64,000 nt of DNA from Daldinia sp. FL1419 (taxonomy: Eukaryota > Ascomycota > Sordariomycetes > Xylariales > Hypoxylaceae). The stretch covers positions 62,001 through 126,000 of the forward strand of contig MU623389.1 in NCBI GenBank assembly GCA_025201765.1. The letters are read 5' to 3'. A program made the translations under genes and the position numbers. Positions 22,355-33,714 of the stretch are shown here, one piece after another. The stretch's first letter is position 1, and each line of letters starts with the position of its first letter. The notes under the pieces are model-generated. The model was not told the DNA's origin. It did not search any database and saw only the letters and a program-made list of their open reading frames with translations.

Positions 22355-23215
22355 CTAACTCGTCATAAACTCCTCCAATACCCTATTAAACTTCTCCGGA
22401 TTCTCCAAGAACAAGAAATGACTCCCCCTTTCCTCCTTCTTGAAAATCTCCGCCCGTCCGTTCTTCACTTGCTTCGCCATCCAGTTCGCCGCGGCCGGAG
22501 TCGGGGACACGTTCCCCTCCCCGGCGAAAATCAGCACCGGCACGTCGATGCGCGGGAGTACGTCCCGCCAATCGATCGCGGCGTGATCCGCCAAGAGCGC
22601 CGCCGCGTGCTCCGGTGCCATCTTGAGCTGCTGGTTTATCGCCCAGTCGAGCTCCGCGGGATCCATAGCCTCCGTGTAGAAACTACGCGAGAACGCGATC
22701 CAGGTTTCTTTCCAGTTGGGGGCGAGAAGCGCGTTCGGGAGGTCGAAGCGTTGGGAGGGCTGGAAGAGAGACGCGAACTGGGTGACTTGTTCGGGCGTCC
22801 AGGTTGGGTTTGCGGTCATGGCGGGAGACTGGTCGATGAAGACTAGTTTGGAGATCCGATCGTGTGTGAACAAGTCCCAATGGGCCCAGAGAATAGACGA
22901 GCCCATCGAGTGTCCGACAAGAGTGGCGTCGCGCAAATCCAACTGCGTTAGCACGACCTCAAAGTCAGCGGCGAGCCGCGTTATGCGATACCCGAAGGAA
23001 GGCTTATCCGACTCTCCGTGGCCACGGTGGTCGTACGTGGTAACCCGGTACTTCGTCTGGAAGTGCTCAACTTGCTTTTTGAACTGCGCCGCCGTCTGCG
23101 CCCAGCCCGGGATCAAGACTAGGTTAGGGCCGGAGACGGGTCCATATTGCCAGTAACGGAGGCGGATCCCATCAGCCGTTACCACGTAGTCGGATTTGGA
23201 TGTGTCGGTAGCCAT
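22355..23215 (-). CDS. Alpha/beta hydrolase
   Basis: A 286-aa single-exon alpha/beta-hydrolase fold protein without signal peptide, so probably cytosolic. The order of motifs is canonical: oxyanion region LIPGWAQ near residue 38, DHRGHGESDKP near 62, nucleophile elbow GHSMGSS near 101 (Ser in GxSxG), strand VLIFAGEGN near 228 where the acid residue is expected, and catalytic His in GSHFLFLENPE near 264. The acid position reads Glu rather than Asp in this strand, or the Asp lies elsewhere. The pattern resembles haloperoxidase/hydrolase members with small substrates. Substrate is unknown, and I see no pathway partner beside it. Confidence 0.88.
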   Translation of the reverse strand: MATDTSKSDYVVTADGIRLRYWQYGPVSGPNLVLIPGWAQTAAQFKKQVEHFQTKYRVTTYDHRGHGESDKPSFGYRITRLAADFEVVLTQLDLRDATLVGHSMGSSILWAHWDLFTHDRISKLVFIDQSPAMTANPTWTPEQVTQFASLFQPSQRFDLPNALLAPNWKETWIAFSRSFYTEAMDPAELDWAINQQLKMAPEHAAALLADHAAIDWRDVLPRIDVPVLIFAGEGNVSPTPAAANWMAKQVKNGRAEIFKKEERGSHFLFLENPEKFNRVLEEFMTS

Positions 23216-23912
23216 GTTATCGGTTCGATCAGAGCAAATATCAAGTGTATGTCAAGAATATAGATCAAGAATATATATCAAGCGAAATTATGAAATTCAG
23301 ACCTCGAGGATATAGGTAGGCATTTTATTGAGTACGCTATTTTAACACATGTTCTGCTGACCAAGACCGGCGCCGACCTATGTTTACATATGAATTATAT
23401 ATGAATTGGTAAGCAGACACGGAGGGGATTTCTCCACCAACTTTGTGCGGGGAGTTATAAGTGTCAAGTGTTGAACGATAGGATACGACCTATAATATTA
23501 TAGTCTTTCAGCTCCGCTTCCCTGCGTACGCAGTCCTTACAGTGGGCTAGCCAGGCGGTTAAAATTCCCCCTTTGGGAAGATATCTAGCCTTGAGCGTCG
23601 TATATGGTATTGGTTTCCTCGAAGTGCCTACCTGCCTCCTATCCCACCCCAGTGTATTTGCAGACAGGTAATCATAATAAATATTATAACTCCTTTATAT
23701 TCCTGAGCCTATCGAATCGATCCAGTATCAGCCTGGGTTTAAAACTCTTTGAAAAATGCAAGGAAATTGTTCAGTAGAAAAACTTACCTACCTACCTACC
23801 TACCTAGGTACCTACCTAGATATAAATAAGGCGGAAACATACTTAAATACCTCTTATGTGAGAGTACAACTTATCATTGTCCTCGTGATGGTAATTTCCT
23901 TCGAATATTTTT
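23216..23912. other. Intergenic spacer
   Basis: No gene. It holds the densest TACC stretch of the region, TACCTACCTACCTACC followed by TACCTAGGTACCTACCTAG, at about 23785-23820, close to the end of the peptidase gene. Confidence 0.5.
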
Positions 23913-24766
23913 CTAGCGAACAACCCAGAACTCATCGCAATACCGTTCTAGATCACAGTAGGACATATAGAAATGACCAAGATCGCCCCAGCTTGTTCCC
24001 CATGAGTTTCTAATTATAAATAATTCACCTTGCGGGCCATCCCGAGGTATGTAACCAACTGCCAAGAGGCTGTGGAATCTCGGAGGTTTTGTCGTAACGA
24101 TATTCGACATATCTAGTTATATAAGCATAGTTATTAGTCCTTGGATCATGGTATAGGCCATTATTGAACACCTATTTACGCACTCATGGTATATTGATTA
24201 CTCTTATTAATGTGGGCAGCAGAAAGCTGGCCATACATTTTCATCCAAAAGATGAAAGGAAACCCAGTATCGAGACAATCTATAAGTTCGTAGCGTAAGT
24301 GATGCCGGTGAATCTTCGAGTATGTTGCAGTGTAGTTTCGAGCATCGAGCTTCGCACGCCTATCTGGCTCCTGTGCTGCTTTGGCGCCAGGTAGGAATTT
24401 ACGGGTCCCTTCTTCAGCATCGCTTTGTTGGTAGAGCCAACGCTCCTCTCGACAGACACCCTCACGTAGAGTATCGAGTGCGTCTTTTATACTAGTACCA
24501 TAGTTGTATCGGACAGCTTTACGTCCCCTTGAATGTAAGCGGGCGTAATACCATATATACATCCAGGAGGGCACGAAGTTACGCAAGTGTTTCCTCGTTC
24601 TAATTGCAAGCTCCAATGCACCGGCCACAGCGTGAGAAGCACAACTACTCGTAGATAGTTGGTTATAGGGCTCGGAAATATACTCCCGAAGGTCAACACC
24701 CGCCCCTGGCGTGTTGTTGAATGTGTTTTTATCAGGGGTATATAAATAACTATGCGAACGCGACAT
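23913..24766 (-). CDS. Papain-like cysteine peptidase (C1 fold), compact form
   Basis: Exons 24766-24184 and 24112-23913 give 260 aa, using donor GTGCGT and acceptor CTAG; the join reads YTM|NMSNIV. An upstream in-frame TTG is not a plausible start, so the ATG at 24766 (MSRSHSY) is chosen. Catalytic elements are intact: YNQLSTSSCASHAVAGALE, with Gln six residues before the active-site Cys as in papain; FHSLLAVGY with the active His; and IIRNSWGTSWG with the active Asn. The Trp that normally follows Cys is absent, as in bacterial-type members. There is no signal peptide or inhibitory pro-domain, so it is probably cytosolic. The gene sits in an AT-rich desert. Horizontal origin is possible but unproven. 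Confidence 0.75.
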
Positions 24767-25680
24767 GTTCCAGGAATTGGTTCTATTTCCCAGCGGTGCC
24801 CGTAAGAATATGGAAGCATGCAAAGATACTAGCTAATTCTTGCAAGAACCTTTTTTTTGTTCGAGTGATTGTTGTAAGATAATGTGAAAGTGGTTATAAC
24901 GGAGATAGAATTCGTTATACCTGCCTACGATATCTACCTATTTATATTAAGTATATTACTATTATAGCTGCTTGACTACCTAGAGATAGATACCTGAGGT
25001 GATATTGCTAGGATTCGAGATGAGACATCCAGAACAAAAGGATGAAAGCATCTTGTTTATTCTACAGGCAGCTCGAGGATTAAATAACGAGGAACTAGTG
25101 ATTAGATACCTAAGACACCTAGTATCGAGAGGCCTTTGATCATATCTTACAGGAAATCTCAACATGATACTTTGTATAAACGCATTCTATTACGTATTGC
25201 CAATATGGTTTGTCATGGCAAAGCTTCATTAATATTGTTTTTTAACACTATTACTATCGTTAGGGAATGTGTGGTTAAGTTGTTGTCATAGGGGTGTACG
25301 GGGTATAGGGTGTTGTTACACGCTCGCTAGAGCTCGGAAGACAGGTACCTAAGGCATTACTGGGCACTTTAATAGTTTAATATGTCTTCCCTGGCGGCTA
25401 CTCTATGTATGACAACAATGATTGAGTGTCTTATTCATCCTTGACAGAGGGTCGGGGGTTATAATAAAATGACTTATTTTTTAACTGATCAGGTGTATTG
25501 GTTTGATCATTATTGTAATTAGAGCTACCTACTGCCAGCTTAAGGGGTATCTGTTTATTGGTCATATACATTAAGTGGAATCTATTACAGACTTTTCTTT
25601 ACCACGCGAGTCAACAGAAGCTCTTATAGAGATCTAGATCCATTTTACAATTAAAGTAACGGCTGATAGTGACACCAATA
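24767..25680. other. AT-rich intergenic desert
   Basis: About 900 bp with no gene on either strand. It separates the peptidase promoter from the 3' end of the Nse4 gene. No structured repeat is seen. Confidence 0.5.
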
Positions 25681-27063
25681 CTAATTATACCAACCTCGAG
25701 ATCCAGGTCCTTGATGGCTTTGCTCTTTACGATGTTCTATGATAGGTTCAGTGATGTTGAATGCGTCAATGATGTCACGCCACGTCTTCATATCAATAGA
25801 GAATACAGCTTGTTGTTTCTGAGCTCGATGTTTGGAGGCCGCTGTTTCATCTTCACGATCGACTGGGTCTTAAGTGAAGTTAGTATATTACTGAGAAAAA
25901 ACTAAGTCGAGTCTTAACTTACCTAGAGTTGGTAACTTATTCTCATCAAAGTCGATTTTGATACGACCGTCCCGAATTAAAAAGCTCACGTAGAACATAT
26001 TTTCCACGGTCTGCCCGAAGGATTGTGGATTTACAACGAATCTTAAGAGATCTATACCACCTGTATCTCTCAGGCCATAGCGATCCATCAGTTTTTGTGC
26101 CTCTTCATCGCTCGCACCACGGTTGACGGCGTCTTCCACGGCGTCTTGGGCTGTTTCTTGCACTTGCTTCAGCCTCTGAAGGATCTTGGAGCAGATAGTT
26201 GTAAGATCGTTCTTTTCTGACCTTTGTACAGCTTCGGCATCTAGAACTTCGGGTCGCGTTTCTTGCAGAGTATTGGGTCGGAACGGGGCACTACGCTTTA
26301 TGATTTTCCGTTTCTTCACCTCGGCAGAAAGGGGTCCGAGCAGAAAACCTGGCGTTGCTGGACGCTTAATATTAGGAAGACAAGCGAACCGGCCAAGATG
26401 TTCCCAATTGAACATATCGCCCTCGTCGCCGATGTCATCGTCGTCCCCGTCGTCCCCTAGGGCTCCCCGGCCCGGCCTTCTGCGATGTTGCTGTGTAGCG
26501 GTGAGTTCTGGTGCATCATCTTCGGCGATTCCAGATCCAAGTCTCATGTAGGTGATACATTTTGAGACAAATTCGTCTACATCAACGCCTTGGGCGATGT
26601 TTCCGGCAGTTAAGCGGACTGTTTTGCGGTATGATGCATCCGCGGTGCTCACTAAAAGCTTAGAGTCGATGGCTGCTTCAGTGGTTTGCTTCACACCCGA
26701 TAGTAGCAAATTTGCTTTTCGTAAAGTATCGTGCAAACCGGTTGAATCTTCTTTCAGGTATTCGTCCCCATTCTCGTGAAGATCCCGAAGAAGATCCCGA
26801 TAGCCACGTTGGAGGTTACGTCTTTCTTCCATAGATTGATCCGGGTCAAAATCTTCTTCTTCAACTTCGCCGTCAGCATCCGGCTCGCGCATGCGCCGTC
26901 GCGAACTAGCATGTTCTGCACCACTAGCCGCAGTTCGCTTCCTCTTAGAAGCATTTTCAGCGGCTTTGCCTTTGTCTCGGATAACTAACGAGTTATGTCG
27001 ACTATCAGGATCTGGAGAGGAACCCGACATTTTTGGCTCGGGAGTAGAGCCCCTGGACGACAT
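25681..27063 (-). CDS. nse4: Nse4, non-SMC subunit of the Smc5/6 complex
   Basis: Nse4 is the kleisin that bridges the Smc5 and Smc6 heads; the complex acts in recombinational repair and replication-fork stability. Exons 27063-25923 and 25868-25681 give 442 aa; the intron joins LPTL to DPVDRE. Residues 1-70 are disordered and basic (SKRKRTA). The N-terminal kleisin helix region spans about 80-175 (RRNLQRGYRDLLRDLHENGDEYL, then the SKLLVSTADASYRK block). An acidic insert (about 205-225) precedes FNWEHLGRFACLPNIKRPATPGFLLGPL. The C-terminal winged-helix block contains GGIDLLRFVVNPQSFGQTVENMFYVSFLI-type sequence, which is diagnostic. It is divergent with Vps34, sharing an 835-bp intergenic region. 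Confidence 0.93.
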
Positions 27064-27898
27064 GATGAACGGTCGAGCACTTTTGGCTGAAGGGCAAACA
27101 ACTGGAATCGCTGAAATATATGAATATTCCGTAGTCTTTCTAGACTATTTCGGATATGTCAATTGCTGGTATATATCATGAATATTATCATGAATATTAT
27201 CATGACTCCGTGCGCAATCGCACCCTTCGCAAACGACAAACGACGAGACGCGTAAGTCGCGTCCCGTTAGGCCTTACAACGCGACTTTGAATAAATTGAT
27301 TTATCAACTTTTTGTGTGGCTTATACAATAGTGGCTGATATAAGTGCTTGGGTGCGGAATGGAACTTGATGTTGTTTGTGGAACTCTGTATGAGAACCTG
27401 AACAGGTAAGGAGAAGGCGATCAAGTGCCTAGTACGAAAAAGAATTCGATGGGAATTAGTGGAGTGCAAGCCGCCGTGTGGGAAAACGACGACGACTAAT
27501 ATGTTCAATCCAAAGTTAATATAATTGTTGGAAAGGTAAGGAAGTCGCAATATAGAGTTGCTATGGGTGCGCGCCTGCGGATCTGGAAATATTGTGGGTC
27601 TAGAGAAAAGAAAGAAATGTAGCGCTAGGTCAGGATGGCAGGTGCGCGGGATGGAACCACACCTAAAGCTACCTAGGTACCTAGGAGATACCTAAGTACC
27701 TAACCGTAAGTACCTAGAGAGGGGCGCTACCTAGCGGGCGTTGAGTGCTGATATGACGGCAGGAACGAGCACATGCGCTTATCGCTTATAAAAGGCGTTT
27801 ACCTATATTCTTATCGTATCGCGACAAAACATCTAACCTACTATATTTCTTCTTCTGTACGCACCATATCAAGGGTATTATGGGACAGGATATTGATA
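27064..27898. other. Divergent promoter region, Nse4 / Vps34
   Basis: 835 bp between two divergent start codons. It contains a 13-bp ATCATGAATATT direct repeat (about 27176-27203), an ACGCGT box nearer Nse4, and CTACCTAGGTACCTAGG plus CCTAAGTACCTAACC words at 27670-27705 nearer Vps34. Short open frames on both strands are not convincing. Confidence 0.55.
27248..27253. promoter_or_regulatory. MCB-like box (ACGCGT)
   Basis: ACGCGT, the Mlu1 cell-cycle box bound by MBF-type factors in fungi, lies 185 bp upstream of the Nse4 start. Several repair and S-phase genes in yeasts are MBF targets, so the position is plausible; the 6-mer is short enough to occur by chance. Confidence 0.3.
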
Positions 27899-30844
27899 AT
27901 GGAGCCCTTTTCTTTTGCCACGTCGCAGTCGTTAGACCGTCAAGTCAGTATACGCATGTATGAAGATCGATCTCCGGTTGCGTTCAGCCATCAGCAACTA
28001 ACGTGTCGTATATAGAATCAATCTTGAAGGGGACGAAACACCACATCTATTCTCGACGTTGCTGTCGAGGCCCGACCTTAGGCATATAGGTTCTAATCAG
28101 AGGTGCGTACACCCCGAGCAGTTGGATAAGAGGTATTCAAAATACGATGTCAAGCTAACTTGAAAGCTCGTACAGCTCTACTTCCGATCTCTACGTTACC
28201 ATTCAAGTATGGGCTGGTTCTAAACCCCTGACCGTCCCGATACAAACATCGTATAAACCGTTTCGAAATGAGAGAAGGTCTGATTGAGTGGACGCGTTTA
28301 AGCATGCCAATATTATGGCTAATAAATACTAGATGGAACGAATGGCTCGATCTGCCGATACCGTACAAATCTCTCCCAGTTAACTCCTGCCTTGCGATAA
28401 CGATATGGGACCTCTCTCCTACGGGCGGGAAACAAGCTCAAGGCCATGCGATTCCCTTTGGCGGCACCACGCTTCCACTCTTCGATCAGGATAACCAGCT
28501 TCAGAAGGGTAGGCAAAAATGCTTAGTACATCGTCATAAACAGGCAGATGGGAACGATAATACTACTACACCCTCAAGCACAGAGAAGAAGAGGGGTGCT
28601 TTGAAGAAAGATGATAGCATTCCTTTAGACGGGGAAGCTGAAGAGCTCGAACGTCTAGAAAGATTATTTAAGAAGCATGAAATGAACGAGATACCCAGAG
28701 TTGAATGGCTTGACCAACTTGTATTTCGAGAAACCGAAAAGCGTGGGTTGAAAGCGGCGAGGAACTCGATTAAATCAATCCAGCGCCAAACAACGTTGAA
28801 TACGGATACTGGAAAGAACGGGAGCGAAGATGGCATTACCAGTCTAACGGTCGAAAATCCTCCAAGACCCGGCCCATCGAGATTTATGTTGAACGTTGAA
28901 TTGCCTCGTTTTGACTTTCCTGTCGTATTCGCAGATCACGAATACCCCCCGCCGCCCATCTCATCTTTCCAGCACCTTTCAGCTTCTCAATCTAATATCA
29001 TTCTCAAACCCCCTCCTGAGGTTTCATATGGCCCTGGGATCAACGGGCCCGGTGATACGGGAAATAGAATGGACAACCGCATAGTTAGGATATATGATCC
29101 CGAAGTCGGTGCGCGGGATAACCCGGTAGAGAGTAAGCATAGGCGCTTGGTCAGAAGTCAACATCGTCACGGAATACTGGACAAGGATTTGAGACCTAAT
29201 GCAAAGGTTCGCGACGAGCTTAACATGATCATGTCTTATTCACCTACCCACATCCTGTCTCCGGAAGAAAAGGATCTCGTCTGGAAATTCCGCTACCATC
29301 TGACTAAAGATAAGAGGGCGCTCACAAAGTTTGTCAAGTCTGTCAACTGGCAGGACCAAAGCGAATCTAAGCAGGCCATTCAAGTCCTTGGTAAATGGAC
29401 TGACATTGACGTGGATGATGCGCTTGAGCTGCTCGGCCCTACGTTTGATAACCGAGCGGTAAGAGCGTATGCCGTGGATCGATTGAGGAAGGCTGACGAC
29501 CATGAATTGCTCCTTTACTTACTGCAGCTAGTACAGGCTCTGAAGTTTGAACATATCTCGGCAGATTCTAATGAAGCTACTGTACGGGCATCTTCGCTGG
29601 CAAATTTCTTGATTTCCCGGGCCGTCCAGAATTTCACCCTTGGGAACTACTTCTACTGGTACCTAGGTGTCGAATACGACGATAGGAGTAACGAACAGGG
29701 GGAAGAAGTTCGCACCATGTACGCCAAAGTCCAATATGATTTTATGAAGGAACTTGAAGATCGCCCAGGCGGTCGTGAAACGAGGGCAACTATTAGAAGA
29801 CAAGCCGAACTTGTTACCGTCTTATCCAAAATCTCAGCCGAAATCCAGGCCTCTGGCGAGTCGGTTGTTCGCAAGATTGATAAGGTCAAGAATTTCTTAT
29901 CGGATCCGAAAAACGAGCTTTTATCGATCGACCCAGCCGTACCTTTACCTCTAGACCCATCGGTTATAGTCACAGGAGTGATTCCGGAAGAGACGCGGGT
30001 TTTCAAGTCGTCTCTTTCGCCGATTATGGTAACATTCAAGACAACATTGGGAAGCAAGTACCCTATCATCTTCAAGACTGGTGATGATCTGCGTCAGGAC
30101 CAACTTGTTATCCAGATTATCACCCTCATGGATCAACTATTACAAAAAGAAAACTTGGATCTCAAACTGACGCCCTACAAAATTCTCGCAACTAGTACGA
30201 CGGCTGGGGCTTCTCAGTTTATCCCTTCTCAGACATTTTCCGCGATCTCTTCCAAATATCGCAATAACCCCGCTCTTGCCTACCTCAAGCAACATAATCC
30301 TGATGAACGAGCATATTTAGGAGTGCGTAAGGAAACCCTTGACACGTATGTGAAATCGTGCGCGGGCTACTGTGTAATCACCTATATACTGGGGGTTGGC
30401 GATCGACATCTCGACAACCTTCTCCTGACACCAGACGGACATTTCTTCCATGCCGATTTCGGGTTTATCCTCGGCCGGGATCCTAAACCTTTTGCGCCAG
30501 CAGTCAAGCTTAGTAAGGAAATGGCTGATGCGATGGGCGGTTCAAACCCTCCGAGCGAGCAGTATCTGCAGTTCAAACAGTACTGCTTTCTAGCGTTTGC
30601 AGCGCTGCGGAAATCGTCGAACTTAATTCTCAATTTGTTCAGCTTGATGGCCCATGCTAATATTCCGGATATCAAGATCGAGCCTGACAAGGCGGTGTTT
30701 AAGGTCAAGGAGCGTTTCCATTTAGAGCTGAACGAAGAGGATGCCATTAGACACTTGGACGGAATCATGGAAGACAGTCTTAACGGTATAATGCCCGTTG
30801 TTATTGACCGATTACATGACTGGGTTCAAGCATTTAGACCTTAG
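27899..30844 (+). CDS. vps34: Vps34, class III phosphatidylinositol 3-kinase
   Basis: Makes PI3P for endosomal sorting and autophagy as part of Vps15/Vps30 complexes. Exons 27899-27957, 28016-28102, 28176-28277 and 28333-30844 give 919 aa. The three 5' introns are 55-73 bp and joins restore the family sequence: SIRI|INLEGDE, IGSNQS|STSDLYVTIQVWAGS and RNERR|WNEWLDLPIPY. The C2 domain covers about residues 20-210 (LAITIWDLSPTGG), the helical PIK domain about 300-520, and the kinase domain the last 300. Kinase motifs are intact: GDDLRQDQL, catalytic loop GVGDRHLDNLLL, and HADFGFILGRDPKP. An ATG at 28268 opens the last long frame but is inside exon 3, so it is not the start. Confidence 0.95.
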
Positions 30845-33027
30845 AGGCGTTAAACAGGTTACGCACGATATGTTTATTTGGTTTACATTGGTTTACAAGG
30901 CTTCCTTAGAATTCAAGTTTTATGTTAGGTAGGTAGGCGGTTAGCGGATATAAGATACCCAGTGTAGGTAAACACGCAATGTAAAACAGCGGCATAAGGC
31001 ATATGCAAGCCTCCTGTGTGAGACAGACCTGCGGAATGCTGCAGCCACAACGTGAAAAAGTCTCCGTTTGCCGTCTTATATCTTACAGGTGGATATGTTT
31101 ATACATCTGCAGCGTGAACTAGTTGTCTTATTGAACTGAACAGGTCGGTTAACCTATCAGCATCTTTTCCAGAAGCCATCGTTAGGTAGCCCCACCACCG
31201 TCATACGTACTAAACGATCAGTGCTTGCGGATATGGAGTCTTGGCGTATAGGTAGGTATTTCTCCAAATCTTTAGGGCCGTTAGAGCCGCCGTAACCCTC
31301 CTCTCCCCTTTCTTTTCTCCCATCCCCCAACGTTCGGATACTTACTTAGGTTAGGTATCTAACAATAGAATAGGTACCTTACTTTATTACCGCCTTACTT
31401 TATCGACATGTGGCCTCCTCGAGCTGATTACACGTCGCATATTATACTAACTGACGATATATTTGTACGACGGGATATAAGTTGATATATATTAAGGGTT
31501 TTTTTTTTTTTGGGTTTTTTTTTTGTTGGAATAAGAAGATACGAGTGCCTACTTACCAAACGCAAGGCACCGCCCCGTATCGTTTGAATACGCGGTAGGT
31601 AATGACATGCCTACCTATCATGTTTACTTGGGGGCGCAGTGAACTGGTCCCGGTACGTAAAGCGGGGGCTGGTCATGATATCTCATACATTTGCGTACGT
31701 AGGCAGCTCGTATTGTCTTTCAAGTAAACTAGACTTGAGGTTAATAATTGGGTATATCAGATACCCACAGACGAATTGGCCATTATCGAAAACCGTTCCA
31801 TGGTCTGATGTTGTATTGTTGAACATGTAGGTAGCATGATGAGTTTACTCGAACTACCTGGTTACCTACTGTAGGTAGCAGCTGCTTAGGTATTGTACAA
31901 TACCTACCATGGGAATAGGTACCTAGGTTAGTGGATGGATATGACCTAGGACGGGCCTCAGGTACCCGATGTACATATATCTCGTACCACCAAGACTAAA
32001 ATGGGGTCGTGTAAGTTTCCAAAATAGGTCAGTAAGACTTTTCTCTATCGGGAAATCTCCACCTACATTTTGCAGGCTTAGTCGGTAAATCTTTCCTAGA
32101 GGTATACCAAATCTGACCTAGCTTTTCGGTCTAAAATCCACGTTCGAGCTATTGTAGAAATCTAGGGACCTTTTCGACCCTTCAGCATCACGTTTGTTTG
32201 TTGTTTTCTGTTATTTTCTAGAGCCAGCCATTGAAGAACGATATAGTTTATCCTCGAACTTCTACGACCCTCGAGTCGCATATTTAAATGTCATTCAGCT
32301 AACAAGGCTAATCTGATCTAAGTTGATCGATGTAAAGTCGCATTTACATCTTATAATCTCCCACAAATCCAAACCTAAGGTCTCTTCCTTCTTGTGCACG
32401 GTCTCAAAGCACATCTCATTTTAAAGAAAGTGACCTTGGAACTACATACACTACCTACACTACCTACACTAAAAGGCATCCCAGCTGCCCAGCCACATCT
32501 TCGCTCGCTCGCTCGCTCAAGACCCTTGATCCTAGGCAAATCCTAAGTCTGGCCTGGTCTCCCTCAATTCCATCTCTCCACTTAGAAATCATAATCCACC
32601 GCGTGCCACTGGATCTGTTTCTCCTGTTGCTTTTGAACATCCCGCTACTCTTCAATTGCCTCTGATTTGGTAGCAATCTTTTATAATTATCAATCGCGTT
32701 GCGTCGGGATGCTCTTGAATTTCCCCTCGCTAAAAACGCCTAGTACGCAAAACCCCGTACTTTTCTGTTATTGAAAACTCGTGATCATCTCCGAATCGGT
32801 CGGATCTCTGGGGGCCACTTTCTATTCGAGCCCCGTGCGTTCACGGTTCGTGCTAGCATTTTCTTTCCGCCCCCCTACCACGCCATGCGCTAGGTTTTCC
32901 CTTGGTAGTTTCTTCCTCGATGGACTCATCCTGACTCAAGACGTCCAGATCACTCCACGGCCGACAGTGAACCGTGTTTAACCCCATTCCTGACGTATTT
33001 TGTCGGCGCATTCTTCCAGCTCCAATC
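30845..33027. other. AT-rich intergenic region
   Basis: 2.2 kb with no gene. It has T-runs at 31500-31524, several TAGGTACCTA / TACCTAGGT words (30930-30936, 31345-31376, 31829-31925), a CTACCTACA repeat at 32449-32470 and a GCTC repeat at 32503-32518. The last 600 bp is pyrimidine-rich and probably the promoter and leader of the next gene. Confidence 0.5.
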
Positions 33028-33714
33028 ATGTCCGCAAAAGCAACAAGTAACGGCGCCGCGGCAACATCGTCCGCCAAGCGTTTCGAGCTTCCAGCTCTGG
33101 AGTTCAAATTTGGCTCCCTAACCGACGGAACGGATATTCCGCCGCCACCTCCCTCGCCACCGTCGCCCAGAGAAAAGGCTCCATCGTTGCCTTCACCTAA
33201 GGAAGAGGTCCCGTCGCCGCCGAAAACACCGCTTCGGGAAGAGGTTGAGAAGAAGGAAACAAATGGTTCTGCCAATGGTCACGGTATATCCCCTAACAAG
33301 CCTGAAATTAGCACTATCCCGGCCAATGTCGGCACGAAGCGCCCAGCTGAAGATGGTCCCGCGTCACCTACGTCGTCAAACCGTGGAAGCCTTAGACGCC
33401 TGCTTAGTAGATCATTATTGAACAATGCTTACGATGAACAAGGATCATTTCTTAGCCCGGGTGCCTCGAGACCTCCGAGCCGGACAGCAAGTACGATTAC
33501 GGAAGAGAAAAAATCGAAGCGCGCCAGCGGCTGGTTCAAGCGATTACGGTCAAATGATACCTCAAAGAGGGCCAGTCAAATATTCGACCACTCGCCGATC
33601 GAGGAACCGAAGAAACCGGCGGGTCCCCCGCCACCGATGATCCCGGAACTGAGCGCCCTCAAGGCCAAAGTCGATACTCATCTCGGCGATGACCTATTTA
33701 AGGGAATCAAATAG
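33028..33714 (+). CDS. Hypothetical proline-rich fungal protein
   Basis: Single exon, 228 aa, starting at the ATG at 33028 (MSAKATSNG); the frame is open upstream but has no earlier ATG. The N-terminal third has FELPALEFKFGSL, then a Pro/Ser/Glu low-complexity tract (about 40-80). The centre carries GSLRRLLSRSLLNNAYDEQGSF, and further on KRASGWFKRLRS, both basic amphipathic segments. The C-terminus, PPPMIPELSALKAKVDTHLG, is probably helical. This order of blocks looks conserved among filamentous ascomycetes, but I know of no function. Largely disordered, so perhaps a scaffold or a regulated phosphoprotein (inference). Confidence 0.65.
   Translation: MSAKATSNGAAATSSAKRFELPALEFKFGSLTDGTDIPPPPPSPPSPREKAPSLPSPKEEVPSPPKTPLREEVEKKETNGSANGHGISPNKPEISTIPANVGTKRPAEDGPASPTSSNRGSLRRLLSRSLLNNAYDEQGSFLSPGASRPPSRTASTITEEKKSKRASGWFKRLRSNDTSKRASQIFDHSPIEEPKKPAGPPPPMIPELSALKAKVDTHLGDDLFKGIK

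Noticed and set aside
28268..28332. Vps34 starting at the ATG at 28268
   Set aside because: That ATG lies at the end of exon 3 and in intron 3 sequence; three upstream exons restore the conserved C2 domain and the family start.
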